Source of the DNA: Lunularia cruciata
Taxonomy: Eukaryota > Streptophyta > Marchantiopsida > Lunulariales > Lunulariaceae
Assembly: GCA_948567375.1 (NCBI GenBank)
Contig: OX419760.1
Span: forward strand, 13,578,001-13,642,000
Direction of reading: 5' to 3'
Length of the DNA: 64,000 nucleotides
Position numbers and translations under genes: made by a program. Under the pieces are notes generated by a model. That model did no database searches, was not told where the DNA came from, and saw only the letters and a program-made list of their open reading frames with translations. This document shows, piece after piece, positions 1 through 12,580 of the stretch. Numbering within the stretch: the stretch's first letter is position 1; every line of letters starts with the position of its first letter.

Positions 1-474
1 CCACCTTGGGTGTAAGTTATGGCGAGTGACAAGAAAAGTATGATTCCTTGCTTGTGCCGGTTTTAAAACAATGATTGAAAATGAACATTATGACTTAACG
101 ACCATTGCATTTGAAGAAATTTTTATGTAATTCCGTTAGTATTTGTGTTCAAGCGGGAGACTATTCGTTTCCCGGTGGGAAAATATTGAGATTAGTTATT
201 TATAATTAACAGCGGATCGTACGAAAACTCGAGTTGTATTTAAAATGGGAGAGTAATGAGATAAATTTCTTCATGAAATACTATATTGACAGCATCAATT
301 GGGCAGAAGAATTCCATTGCCAAAAAAGCTGATCCGGGAGATAGTTGGTAGACTTTGCTTAACATGAGAATGTGAACAAATTCATGGAATTCTAGAAGGT
401 CGATAATGACAAGACTGCCCGAGAAGTTATGAAGAAGAAGGCATTCACTTGCGAGCTAAGTAAAATGGTGACAG

Positions 475-700
475 CGTAGGAAAAACGAAGGACGGGAAGA
501 CCCCATCAAGCATTACAAGGGAGAGACAAAAAAAAAGGTAACATGGGGCTAAGCCCCAATAGAGTCTATACGAGAAATCTGCCATACCTCACCTAAAATA
601 TCCGAGCTATGCAAATCGTACGGTCTACACACCACGGGAACATCCTAAGAAACATCATCTAATGTGATTGCTCTCCTATGGATTGCACCAGCCACTGCAC
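475..700 (-). repeat. LINE 3'-end module with conserved hairpin (copy 1)
   Basis: The module contains the 15-base palindrome TGGGGCTAAGCCCCA at 544-558, flanked by the conserved strings GAAGACCCCATCAAGC and GAGAGACA. The same order is found reverse-complemented at 8330-8580 and in direct orientation at 30530-30850. It lies 3' of the coding part, so it is probably the 3' untranslated region recognised by the element's own RT. Confidence 0.65.
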
Positions 701-870
701 TCTATAGAACAATGGACACATGCTATCTAAAATATGCTATAAAGTATGAGAGTGAGAGTGGTACCCCTGACGCCTAACATGATAAGCTCTCGTGCACTCC
801 CTAACAAATATGTCAAATGCCGTGTCCATCGCTCCATATAATTCCAAGGCTAGAGGAACAAAGAAGTGAC

Positions 871-1263
871 TCACTGCATGCTCCTATACTTGGAGACCTT
901 GCAACCTGTTGCTGCACTCGCCGCCCATCTAGGGGGATGGGTAATCACTCCCTCCGAATCTATATCATGCATAGTGTACGTAACCACGACATCCGCTACT
1001 GTCACCTGATCATCTTGGACCAAGTATAAGTCTGCACTGACATGTGTCATATGCAAAGCATACAAACTCTCCCTCCAAGCCAAGTATCCACTCTCTCGTG
1101 CCATAGCAAACACTATGTCTCTAATGGCATCATGGGTAGCTATCCTTTGTCCTCCAAAAGGACACCGTGTCATGTGAACCCCTGCTACATCTAGTGTAGA
1201 ACCACACTCACAAGTGAGTAATGAAGATGCAGATGGGTGGACCAAACCTAGGTGAAACCTCAT
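871..1263 (-). pseudogene. C-terminal zinc knuckle and restriction-like endonuclease of LINE copy 1
   Basis: A 130-codon open stretch begins close after the thumb region. It contains CECG, then GVHMTRC (a C-x-C ... H-x3-C zinc-binding pattern), HDAIRDIVF, and later ADLYLVQDDQVTVADVVV. The last block resembles the catalytic core of restriction-like endonucleases of R2/Utopia-type LINEs (PD followed some residues later by D), with Ala in place of Pro. The annotated start is not a true start codon, because the segment belongs to a longer polyprotein. Some endonucleases of this type give site-specific insertion, so the family may have a preferred target. The identification rests on motif reading only. 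Confidence 0.55.
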
Positions 1264-1560
1264 CGCTGTAGAAAAAGTAGCTGGTGCGAGTCAAAAAGCC
1301 CTAATGCATGGTCGAGTTAGGATCCAAGAGCCTGCACCCTTGTCGAAGCAAGAGCAAAGAGGTGCTCTAGTAGCCTGAGGAATGGACGAGTCGACTAAGA
1401 GAGAATGTAGTGTATGCTCACACTATTGCTCCATCAAGGAAGATTGTAAACCTCTAGTCCAATTTGACGATAGTGAAGCAAAAGGTGGAAAATCCTCTTG
1501 TGCTTGTGTGGATAGTTTATCTCTCGTCTGCTGCAATAACACATGGAGAGAAAAGGATCC

Positions 1561-2927
1561 TCACTCCACCTCTATCACATAAGTCTCCAAAACCGGCCTA
1601 TCAGCAACCACAAAACAAGAGGAAAGTAGGGGCGCCGAGAGAGTCCAACTACCCAAAAACACTGTAGGTGCCATCTCCTCCATAGAAAGCAAGCCAACCC
1701 CACCACATGAGATTGGTAGAGCCGTATGTATATGTGCCAAATCCCCTGTCACACACTCAAAAGTCACTAGTCCAATAATATCACCAAAGACTCCCATAAT
1801 CATCCTATCAAATGCTATCAGACCTGATAGGAAGGACGGTGAAGAGGGAACTGTACGGATGAAGTAGGATGGTCGACGAGCAATACTGGAAGAGAGTATA
1901 CCAAATGCCACCTACGGATCTCCTAGTAATGGAAGGTCATCCGCATGGAGAACATCCTCTGCAAGAGCAACATCTAAGAAGCGTGTGCCAAAATCCTCCG
2001 ATCCTACTGGCACTCCAAGAACACAAAGTCCATCTGTGGATGTGATACAACCCTCTGAAAGCTCAAGGTGGGGAGGGATACCTAAAGGGGACCATGCCCT
2101 ACACTTTGACACCTTGACTCTCAAGCCTACTAGATGTAGCTCGATAGTCAAGTAGTCAAAGGCCTGCCTAATTTGATCTACATGGCCTACGATGTGTGTA
2201 TCATCTGCCAAGGAGAGAAATACACAACCTGGCATGGCCAAAGTAGTAGATAGGAGATTTCTAAAGTGAGCCATGGCAAATAAGGGCCCCCCTAAAGGAT
2301 CTCCCTTACGTGTACCAACAGTTGACTCCAAGACTGTGACTCACTCCTGTGAACCGCCATGTTGATAGTAAAGGGAAGCCGGAGAGCCATAAAAAGACCG
2401 CACAAAAGGAATGAGACTCGCCAAGGATCCACTAGCCTCCCTAAGCTCTCTAAAGATAGATGCACGTGAGATGCAATTAAAAGCGTTCTCAACATCCACT
2501 TGTAGGACGACCCACTCCGGATGGATATCTAGGAGTGCTCTAATGCTTAGAGATATAGCCTCACATCCTCTTGATGTAGCTACTCCAAACTGATGTGGAC
2601 TAAGGTGCTGTCGAAAGTAAGAATGATGTTGAAGGACAATAGTACGACTGACCAAACAAAAAAGATCTCTCCAATAGCAATCGGTCTAATGTCTCTCGTG
2701 TCCTTCTTCATCGGGAGAATTTGACTAGCACATAACACCCAACTAACAGACATAGGAATGTCTACTCTTGCTACTGCTGCATCCATCTCAGTAAAACTCA
2801 ATAAAACCACTAGAAGGATCATTTTCCTGGAAGTAATCTCTAAGGTGCTCATAAACCATCCATGAAAAGCCTCCTGAGGAAAGGCGAGTGGCAGTGCACA
2901 TTGCTTGTGCAAATAGCGACCTATCAA
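1561..2927 (-). pseudogene. LINE reverse transcriptase, frameshifted
   Basis: This is the RT core of LINE copy 1, read 2927 to 1561 in at least three frames. Visible blocks are DIRPIAIGEIF (fingers), HQFGVATSRGCEA, VVLQVDVENAF (motif A Asp), GTRKGDPLGGPLF (motif B) and LADDTHIVG (motif C; the family usually has YADD or FADD). Shifts near 2655, 2335 and 1911 break the frame. A second, independently decayed copy of the same RT lies at 31600-32105 and 34340-35172, which confirms that this is a repeat family and not a host gene. Confidence 0.75.
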
Positions 2928-3649
2928 GACATAAAGGCTACTCAGGTTGATAATCTAAGACCTCTAGTGGTAGTCACTCTACTGTTATACAATGTAGTGA
3001 GCGTAGGGAAGAGATTGTCTCATCAGTAGGACTCGCTGTAGACAAAGGGTGTAGCGCTCGTGCTGCTCTACTAAACTCTCCTGCTTGACCCAATGTCCTA
3101 CATCATCATAATCGAGTGGAATCTGTTGTATCCTATGGCGATGCCTGTCTCCTAAATCATGTAGCCCTAACAGACTCCTCCTGAAGGGCTGTCCAATCCC
3201 CCGCTCGGAAGCAACACAATCTAGCAACCACCTCTCTATGCCCCGCACGTCCCCCTCTAGCATAACAAAGACACCATCGAGGGAATAAGAGGAATAAGAA
3301 CCATGCTAACTTGTCCAAAGGATCACGTGCCAAACGGTCTAGTGGTAGGCAAAAAGCCTATCTAGCCTCATCATGGAGTGTGTGGGGTAGCCTATGGAAT
3401 AGATGTGGACATGGAAAACTAGTCTCAAATAACCCCAAAATGCAACCCGCCTGAGAAGCTAACCACTCACACGACTCGATCAATATCCCGGGAACGATCA
3501 ATGAAGGTATAGAAGAAGTGTGCGTAATCTAGAGTGTCACTGCTTTCGATGTGATGCCTCGTCTCACGTGAGCATCCCAAATGGTTCAATCATAATCCTT
3601 GTGCATCTTTTTCACATGGGTCTTTACCCCATGTGAGGTAAAGCATTGA

Positions 3650-6600
3650 TGATACACCAGGTAAGGTGTATCCAGACCTGCTCTAAGTGACCCTACATGG
3701 AAAATGTAGTCATTGATTGCTAGTACAAAAATAATAATAGTAACACATATTGTTATTTTCTATATCTCTCTATATTTACAAAATTACACCCTCTCACATC
3801 TCAATTCACATAAGAAAATCATCTTTCTAAACTCTAAAATTTATAAAATTTTATAATTTTCAATTTTTATCTTCAAAATTCTCATGTAATTTAATCATGC
3901 AAATGAAAATTACCAATGTATTGAAATTCTTGATTTTATCCCTCAATATTTAATGATATCTCTAGACCCCTAAAAAAATATATATAACGTTTTATTTCAT
4001 TATCCATAGTCTTCAATCTTACTTTTTATTCTATTATCCATAATTTTCAATTTAGATGCAAATAAAACCAAAATTGAAAAATAAAAAAAATAAACTATTC
4101 ACTCGAAATACTCCATGCTAGAAGAACACTCCAAAATTACATAAATGATCTCACGTCTCTCCCTCTCCTCTCCCATCTCCACTCTGTCCCGCACTCTCCT
4201 CTCCCGTCTCCACCGGTGCGAGCTAAGTGAAGAATCTCAATGACCGCTCAGTTGGTGCTTCCGATAGGCAAACCCGTATCCATACCGATAGCGATAATCG
4301 GTACTCGTTCAAACCAGTTCCACCCGTTCGGATAGCGCAAACCGGTACCCGTTTTGCCTATAACAAACTGAACCGGGGGCACCGGCAATAATTATAGATT
4401 TAGAAGGGCAACGGCGAATTTAGGGGTTGTAAATATGAGAAATTCCCGAGCATAAACAGTGATATAAGTCAAACAATAAATATTAAAAACTATGCATTGT
4501 CTATTTAGCAGGATAAATGATACTTTAAGACAACAAATGTCATCTATTCGTAAATCCGACAAGATTAGACATTATGCATTCTCTATTTGGAATGATTAGT
4601 GACACCGTTAAAGAACAAGTAGTGAATTTGGATTTTCAACGAATTTATTGACTTGTCTAACACTTGAATCATTTTTCAAATCAATTATCTCATTATCCAA
4701 ATAAAACATCTTGCTACATAGGAAATACTGATTTTTTGAATAATAAAAACTTGATTTACAGATATAATAAGATTATAATATAAATTTGTTTAATATTATA
4801 AATTATTATTAACTTTATTTTATAGCTATAAAAATACATTTTGTACAGGAACTAATATTTCTACATAAAATATTTGAAAATGATACAATTTTGAAAATTT
4901 CATAATTTAATATATAGATATATTTTTATTGTAAATTATTTACCTATTTCAGTAAAGAACAATACAAACAACTGAGCTTGAGTATGCTGTAGTTAAAAGA
5001 GAGATAGAATTATGATACAGATTTTCCTTGCAGCATATATAGATTGATGCCTTGGTCATACAATTGTCCAATCTCTTAACTCAATTGGATTCTAATTAAC
5101 ACAAAATGTATAAGTGATGACATAGGTGACAGGAAATTTGATTATATATATAAATTATTTCACAAACTATTTAAAGCATAGCAATATCAAGTTTTAGATT
5201 TAGATTTTTATAGTTTATATTCATCTAACAAAGAAAAAATTTAAATTTTTATTGAAATTTATTAAAAAAGTAGTGGATCTTAGATCTGACTAAAATTTAA
5301 TCCAATTAAAAGCAGATCTAAGTTCCAAGACAAACTTGACTTACATCAACCACATTGTTAAACTAATCTTAAGTTGCAAATCTCCATTTAAAATGATGCA
5401 GAATGTTGGTGCAACAAACACGCTCCTTGAGTTAAGAAGAGTAGGAACTCTCGGAAAGCATAAAGCTAAGACTTGATTAAACAAGGGGAAAACAAAATAT
5501 AACAAAAAATGAAAAATATATATTAATTAATTAAATTAAAATAAATATTTTGAAGCAGAAGACAAGAGTAAAACTTAAGATATCTCAGTAAACCTAATGA
5601 AATAAGAATACAAACAATAACTCAAGTGCAAGATTCTAGAATTGAGGTTCTTTGAATTGTTAAGCTTTTGACATAACACTATCATTGTATTCTATCCTGG
5701 AAATATCTTCTTCATGAAAAAATGGATGAGACGTGAAACATGCTATTTTAAGCCCAAAATCTAGCACAACCAATTTGTATATAAGTAATTACTCTATCAA
5801 AATTTGATCTCCTTGTGGCATTCCTAAACCCGATCCCACTAAAAATTGTTCTATGTTTCCTATTTTCTCTATTGAAGATAACTAAAGAAATAACTCTTGT
5901 CCAGTTGGAGTAATAGATTCTATCATCCTCTTATCCAAATGTGGAAAATAAGTGTGTGTTTTGCTCTTTGTAACATATGGTTTTAAAATCCCCCATAATT
6001 GATAATGCTGCTCTACACAACGTTGCCTTGAGGATAGAGGAAATCTACTCCTAAAGCTTGGAACATCTTACGATACACCATCGGATCTCAAGTAATATCA
6101 TATATGAGTAATGAGATAAGAATCATACATATCACCCCATGAAAGATGGAGACATATAGACATGGAAGGACAATTCATAACACATGTTTGGTTTATGTCA
6201 TCTGTTTATTGAAACTTGTTCAAAACTATTTGAATGACTTAAATGAAAACTGGTCTACAAGAAAAATTCCTTCCTAGCTAGGGTCCTAGGTGGTTGGAGT
6301 TTTATAATAACTCTGGTTCCAAATAAATCCAAGATTGACTCATTCAGTAAACATAAGTTAAAATAACAACACGATTGGTCTTCAGCCATATATTGAATAT
6401 TCTTGAAATAGAATCTCTAAAGCTTGATAACAAGTAGGTAACTTGTAGAAAAAGAATTATCAATAACTTGATAGCTTGAGAAAAACAGTAAAAGTGTCAT
6501 TTCTTGGTGTCATCAAAAACATTTCCATGGAGAGAATTATTAGTTTGCATGGGGTTATATCAACCACAATGACTTAATTCCCCACTTCTTCTGGCCACAA

Positions 6601-7800
6601 ATGAGAAGCTTGGAGTGGTTGTGCTAACTCTCATGAAATGAAATAATAACAAATTTTAATTCTCATGGTCTATTATAATCTTCTTTAGCACATAGGTTTA
6701 TCCGCAAGAATAGTTTTATTGTCATCTTGGATCTCGTGGGTTGATGAATTTACTTACAACCTTTTAACTGGAAACCTCTTCTATCATATTGCTAAACCTT
6801 TGTTGAATTCCTAGTTATAGCTATAAAGGATTCAGTATTGGCAAATGAAGGATCCATAGTTAGGGCTTGAAGACCAAAACCAGAGAAGAGACTAATTTTC
6901 AGTGGAGAGAAAACATGAGAGGAGGATTACAAACGACTAAGGCTTCAACAATAGAATGTCTTTTAAGAATCAACATACTTAAAGTAGCTAAAGCTGAAAC
7001 ACGATCTTAAGATTCTTGGTTGAATGATGTTGTAGGAACATCTTCAATTATCTCCATCCAAGTAGGACCATAGAATTTCATGACTGGAAGGCAAACTTCT
7101 CGAACTTATTCCCAAAAATTTCATCTAGTGCACAGTTTCTTGTCACTGTGCTGAAGCAGCTATTACATCTAGCTGCTCAGCACAGTTTCTACTTCAACCA
7201 CATCTGAGCATGCTAGAAACATGAGCTCTTCTGATGTAACTGTTGGTGTATATGTTTTGTTAAGTCGAGAGGTGTTTGCTTCTATAGTTGGTGGAGGTGT
7301 ACAAAACACTACTATGGTAAAGGAGTCCATAGCTTATGCTCCTCAACATCATAACTTATATTTCTAGAGAATTTATTTGGTGAGGTGGGGAGGTTTTGCT
7401 TGTATAGTTGCTGGACATAACATATGCTCCCTCGCCACAGCTCCTCAATTCCGTGACTTACATTTCTATAAAAGTGAAATGAGTATGAGAAAAAGTGTAT
7501 AGTTGAAAAGAAGTTGAAGAGTTTAGTTCAAAATACGTACAAAGAGAACAACTTAAATTTATTTTAAATGCTACATAATATAACTCTTGAAAAATTGAAT
7601 ATTTTGAGTTCAAAAGAGATCAAATGCTTGTCTTTGGAAGATGAGATGCAAGTTGAGGTTTGGAAACCTCTGAATCCTCCGACAAAGTCGTATGCTTCTT
7701 GAAAATAATCAACATAACGCTAAACCAACTTGGAAGATAACAATTCAAACATAAAAACAAAAGTATCCTGTACCATACACTCAAGTATTTACCTTCTTTT
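3650..7800. other. AT-rich intergenic stretch, no gene recognised
   Basis: I find no convincing coding segment on either strand in these 4.1 kb. The DNA is AT-rich with frequent short A and T runs. Near 4150-4215 there is a pyrimidine-rich patch of CTCTCC-type repeats. At 7235-7480 two loosely similar segments (each with TATAGTTG, CATA(A/G)CTTATGCTCC-like and TTATATTTCTA strings) suggest an old tandem duplication. An imperfect hairpin lies at 7148-7183. Confidence 0.6.
7148..7183. repeat. Imperfect inverted repeat
   Basis: The left arm GTGCTGAAGCAGCT (7148-7161) and right arm AGCTGCTCAGCAC (7171-7183) pair with one bulged base around the 9-base loop ATTACATCT. No gene context explains it. 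Confidence 0.5.
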
Positions 7801-8329
7801 CTCCTACTCTTTCTGTTTGTTTGTTTTGCTTGAAGATGAAGAATGAAAGCTATTAATGATCGCTTCGTTACAAAGCTTTCTAACTTTTCTTGCCATGGAC
7901 AAGTTTTTGGAAGAAAATTTTGATGAAAAGAGAAAACAACGCATTAAAAGAAGCTTTCTCTCACGAGGTCGCGATCCTTTGTCCCGGCCATTGTAGCACG
8001 TGTGTCGCCCAGGGGCAATGCCGGCCAAGACCGAGCAAGGAACACACAAAGCTGGGAGTCAATTCGTCAAACCCAGGTCCACATTATATTTCGATGCTCC
8101 TCACGAACATAACCGGATACTCCTGGCTTCTAGGAGTCTAGGAGTACGGTCGTAGAGTACGATAAACAGTTCCTTAGAGAAAGTTCTCTACCGACCTACA
8201 TGTGTCCGTTTCGGTACCGGTCGCTCGAGCTTTTCTTGGGAGCGTGGCATTGTTTACTCTTAAGCACCGTGGGGCTTAGTACTCGGACATTGGCTGGAGG
8301 CACTTTCGCTTTAGTTTTGTACTGGAAAT

Positions 8330-8580
8330 AATGGTGCAGGTGCAATCCATAGGAGAGCAATCACATTAGGTGATGTTTCTTCGGATGCTCCAGTTGTGTG
8401 TAGACCGTACGACTTGCATAGCTCGGATATCTTAGGTGCGGTAGGGCAGATTTCTCATACAGACTCTATTGGGGCTTAGCCCCATGTTACCTTTTTTGTC
8501 TCTCCCTTGTACGGCTTGATGGGGTCTTCCCATCCTTCATTTTTCCTACGCGGTCGCCTTTTTTCTCCTCGATACACCAC
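8330..8580 (+). repeat. Isolated fragment of the LINE 3'-end module, inverted relative to copy 1
   Basis: The segment reads as the reverse complement of about 470-690, including TGGGGCTTAGCCCCA at 8470-8484, GATGGGGTCTTCCC and, toward 8340, GGTGCAATCCATAGGAGAGC. No RT-coding part precedes it at the expected place (7.9-8.3 kb). This looks like a strongly 5'-truncated insertion, as is common for LINEs. Together with 465-700 it forms an inverted repeat 7.8 kb apart. Confidence 0.7.
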
Positions 8581-8632
8581 AATGAAGCTTCCCGTCCGCC
8601 TTCGCACATGTCAAGCATGCCGCCAGCGTTCA

Positions 8633-8704
8633 TCCGGCGTCGCCAAGTGGTAAGGCTGCAAGTTTTGATCCTGTTACTCGGAGGTCCGAATCCTTCCGTC
8701 CCAG
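8633..8704 (+). tRNA. trnQ: Plastid-type trnQ(UUG) relic
   Basis: The 72-base segment follows the plastid tRNA-Gln(UUG) pattern: GCCAAGTGGTAAGGC for the D arm, anticodon TTG at 8665-8667, and TCCGAATCCTTCCGTCCCAG for the T arm and acceptor end. The 5' acceptor strand TCCGGCG pairs poorly with CGTCCCA (two C-C mismatches), and the anticodon stem has an A-C mismatch. It is therefore most likely a decayed nuclear copy of plastid DNA and not a working gene. I do not recognise plastid sequence on either side. A nuclear tRNA-Gln is excluded by its different arm sequences. Confidence 0.6.
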
Positions 8705-11700
8705 ATTATGTACTTATTCTTCGTGGAGATGCTCTCTTTGTTCACATTCACCTCCAATTCTAGGATCAGGGTTTCAAATAAGGAGGTGATATTTGACTCT
8801 TAAACTAGAAGCTAACATAATGTAGGCAAAATTTATGTTTATACAAAATCTCCTAAATTTGGTGGAGGCTACATCCATTTATTCTCATCTTCAAGTTCTT
8901 TTCTTTTTTACTACCTATCTTCCTTGCACTAGATTAGATTGCAGGCTTTCAACCTATAAAATATCAAAAAAATATGGATGTCAAATTATAGTTAAGCTAT
9001 ACCTAAAATGGAATGAATGATCCATGAGAAGGTGGATAACTACATCATTAATATAAACTTGTGATTCGGATAATTTGAATATATACCTAAGATGAAACAA
9101 ATGGAAACCTTGCTTGAGGAGAATGAAATCTTCTTGTGAGCATGGTGAGTGATCTTATTTTTGATTATTTCCTTCAACTTTAGCTAAGATAATGTGAAAA
9201 TCTTTTGTTATCACTTCATCTTTCAAGTGCATCTCTTCCACATCTAGGGAGGGATATCATTAATTTCCTTGCCAATGTTCATATCCTTTGTCAAGAATGC
9301 TAGTTTGAGTCTCTTAATCGTCTCAAGGTCAAAGTTCCATATTATCTTCAATGTTAAATTGGTTCTTGAGTAATTGACCAGCTTGGTAATCTTGAATATG
9401 ATCCAAAATGCTTTATCAATTTTAGTAAGATTAATGTTGAGTGGAGAATCAGGTTTTAGTGCCCACTATGCTTATATTCTTCAGTTGGTTGGATGGACTT
9501 TGTCAATTCAATGTAGAATGATTGAGTTTCCTCGTTTCCTTTTTGGAGGTAAGAAACATAGTCATTGTGATACAAGAAGATAGCTTATTGTTTAAGGAGT
9601 AAGGTTGTCTCCCTAGCTATTGCATGCGAAGACGTCAAACATAGTGTCATTATTCTTATTCTTGGGGTATTGCAATGTGATACAATAAGAGAGCTTAGTG
9701 TTCAAGCTTATTGTTTAAGGAGTAAAGTTGTCTCCCTAGCTATTGCATGTGAATTCTTGGGGTATTGCAATACCAACTGGCCAATATGTGCTTGCCTCTC
9801 GGGATAGGGATGCTGCTCATTCATTCTGGACCAAGGAAACTCTCGGGTGATATTATAAAACAAGACTATGAGCTTACATTCAACTCTTTGCTTTTGAGAT
9901 GTTCGACGGAGCTATTAAAGGTGTTGACATAAGCATGGTAAAAAGAAAGTATCTGCAAGATCTTAATAATCAAAATTAGTTAAAGTAGTGAGATAGTGAT
10001 ACTAGGCTTGGTGCCAAGATATGATACAGTTTTATAATGCTGAATTTCTTCTAGAAAATATTAAATATCTTGATCCATTCTTGCTACTCGGGATCAGTCT
10101 CTTTAAATCAAATATATAAATTCCATAAACTACGAAACAGAGTTGCAGAAACATCAAAGCTTGTCCGTAGTAGGGAGATTAAACCTCTCTTTTACATATA
10201 CTATTATATAGACTATCGTAATAAACGATCTCCGCTAAAAAGTCCCTTTTTTAACATACGAGGGTTTCAATTACACTGTTTTACTGAAATGCTATGCGAG
10301 CGAAATATTACAGTATAAATTAGCTGGGAAATGAAGAAGATCATGAAACTGATTTCTAAATATCAATAGAAAGAATTTAGCACACAAGAATGGAATCATT
10401 TAAAAAAAGGAAGAGGATGGGAAATTGTAAAATTCCATGAAACACATCCTTTACAAAACCAAGAAAATTTTATGAGACCGTCCTTCAGACGATTTATTAA
10501 GTTCGCTACAGAATTCATAAATGCCCCTTATGTCGGACTATTTTCAAGTCATGTAGGTGACATCAGCACTCTCAAGAATATCGAACGAGTCACTGTACTA
10601 ATATCCATTTAAATTTGAAATTGTTACAAGGTACAGTGATTCCCTCTCCGAAAGTTATCCAACAAATGCTTATTTAAGATTCTGATACTTAACTGTATTT
10701 GATTAGACAAAATTTTGTATATAGTTTGAGTTGAAGTAAAATTAATATAAGCAATATTTTTTATATATGATTTTATATATGATATTAGTTATATAATTAA
10801 TTTTTTAATATTAATATTTTTCAGTTTAAATTAATTAATTTTATGATATTTTTATTTATTAATATATATAATACATATAATATTTTTTAATTTAAATTTT
10901 ACAAGATAAATCATAAATTTTTCTGAACTAAAATCATTATTATGAATCCATATCAATATATAATTGAAAATCGTGAGTTTTTAATTATATTTAGAATAAT
11001 TTTATTAATATATTTTGAAGATTAAATACAATGAATAGATTTGGACAAATAAAATTTTAATTATCATTAAATATAATATTATAAAAAATTATAAATTTAT
11101 AATTATGTTGATAAATTATGTTCTAAAACTGAATTATCCAAAAATTATATTTTAATACTATTTAATGTATAATAACATATTAAATTTAAGATATATATAA
11201 GTCAAATTTATATTTCTCTTAAAAAAAATTTCATATATATTAGTTTAAAAATAAATTTGAAAAAATATATTGTAAACTAATGAATAATCTAATCTAACTA
11301 ATGAATAAACTAATAAACTAATGAATCTATCTATCCATCTCTAAGAATGACAATAAACAAAAAAATACAGCAACTTTCTGATTTCTACTTTACATCTACT
11401 CTAGTGGTGTAACCTAAATTGACTCGAATTCCAAAAAAAATAAGCATAAACAAAGAATATTGTTACCTTTTGATCTCTGTGGTACCACTCAACTCTAGTG
11501 GATTACCAAGACCCTGACACTATATCCAAGAATGATCATAAACAAAACAAAAATAACAAAGCTTTTTGATTTCTATAGTACCTCTAGGTATACCACTACA
11601 GTAGACCTAGACCTAGACCAGTTGGTGTACATATGTTTGACAAGTTAGTACCGAACCGGATAGTATGTTTTACCTGATTTGACTTTGACTATTTATCCCA

Positions 11701-12540
11701 AATATCCCTAGGCCTAAATAGTTGAAGAATCAAATTCATGTTTATCATCTTTAGAGAACAATCTGGCCATGCGCAATGGGCTCCCTACATCCACCAAATA
11801 AAAAAGTACTGCATAGAATAAAGTTTGACATCATATGGATGCAACCATGCTCTTGCAGTTGAAAAAGGAATAAGTAACTATTGTACTTAGACAAGTTCTC
11901 TTTGGATTGGATATAACAAAAGGTTGCTTTCCGTGGGTGTTAAAAATGTTCGAAGCAAATTGAAAAGTGACCACTTTTTACTCAACCATATTGTTTACAC
12001 GAAACTTATCATCAATTAAATTCAAGGTCTTCCTTTAGTTTGTAAAGTATATCAATGGCTGTGGTCCCAAGCTCCTTATCATGTTGAGTGTTACAGTAAT
12101 AGATGGTTTACCTGTAAATGAAATGAAACTGTATATCTCAAGCAACAAAATTCAGTTTCAACACACGCAATTCAACCTGACGATTACACGATTACGATTC
12201 CTGCCCAGAGGAATCGTGTAACATATTGAGTCTTCCAGTTGGACTTACCTACCAAACGAGAATTTCTAGATCGATTCGGGGATCTCAAGCATTGTTTTTC
12301 CTTTTCGCTCAATAATAAATCTATTTCGGTTATATATATCTGTCCATAATTTGAGCCCAGATCAATGTGCATATCTGAAGCTACTGACTGTAATAGTTTC
12401 AACTACCTTGTATGATCCAAGGCCGGGGACTTAGAGTCAGTTCGGCAATAGAGCTCCTGTATGATAACCTTCAGTAGCTACGATGATTTGTTCCTTAGTA
12501 GATCTTTCTAGATTCTAGTCACCTATAATCGTAGCATTCA
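8705..12540. other. Intergenic stretch, AT-rich core, no gene recognised
   Basis: No open segment here combines sensible protein sequence with splice or start signals. The stretch 10680-11300 is extremely AT-rich, with runs such as ATATATAATACATATAA. A partial tandem duplication is present at 9566-9765. Nothing points to an origin or a regulatory array. Confidence 0.55.
9566..9765. repeat. Two-copy tandem duplication, about 110-bp period
   Basis: The strings TTATTGTTTAAGGAGTAA and GTTGTCTCCCTAGCTATTGC occur first near 9587-9628 and again near 9709-9750, each after TGTGATACAA. The second copy carries a small internal addition (GTGTTCAAGC). Confidence 0.7.
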
Positions 12541-12580
12541 ATTGAGTTCCCTATTGGTCATAAGTTCCGACCAGAAGAAA

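Larger units (their letters stand above)
465..3600 (-). mobile_element. LINE copy 1: decayed non-LTR retrotransposon with RT and restriction-like endonuclease
   Basis: On the minus strand the open segments run in order from about 3263 down to 871. They encode an unknown N-terminal part, RT fingers with DIRPIAIGE (2927-2580), RT palm with the catalytic stretch LQVDVENAF (2655-2341), the GTRKGDPLGG and LADDTHIVG motifs (2331-1912), a thumb/linker (1911-1561) and a C-terminal zinc/endonuclease region (1263-871). Several frame changes separate these pieces, so the copy is dead. The 3' end, near 465-700, carries a conserved module that recurs at 8330-8580, 30095-30165 and 30530-30850. The 5' end is not defined. 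An endonuclease C-terminal to the RT is typical of early-branching LINEs (R2-like, Utopia-like); the clade is inference. Confidence 0.75.

Noticed and set aside
10680..11300. Extremely AT-rich stretch as an origin or attachment region
   Set aside because: Only base composition supports it; no motif or repeat structure was found.
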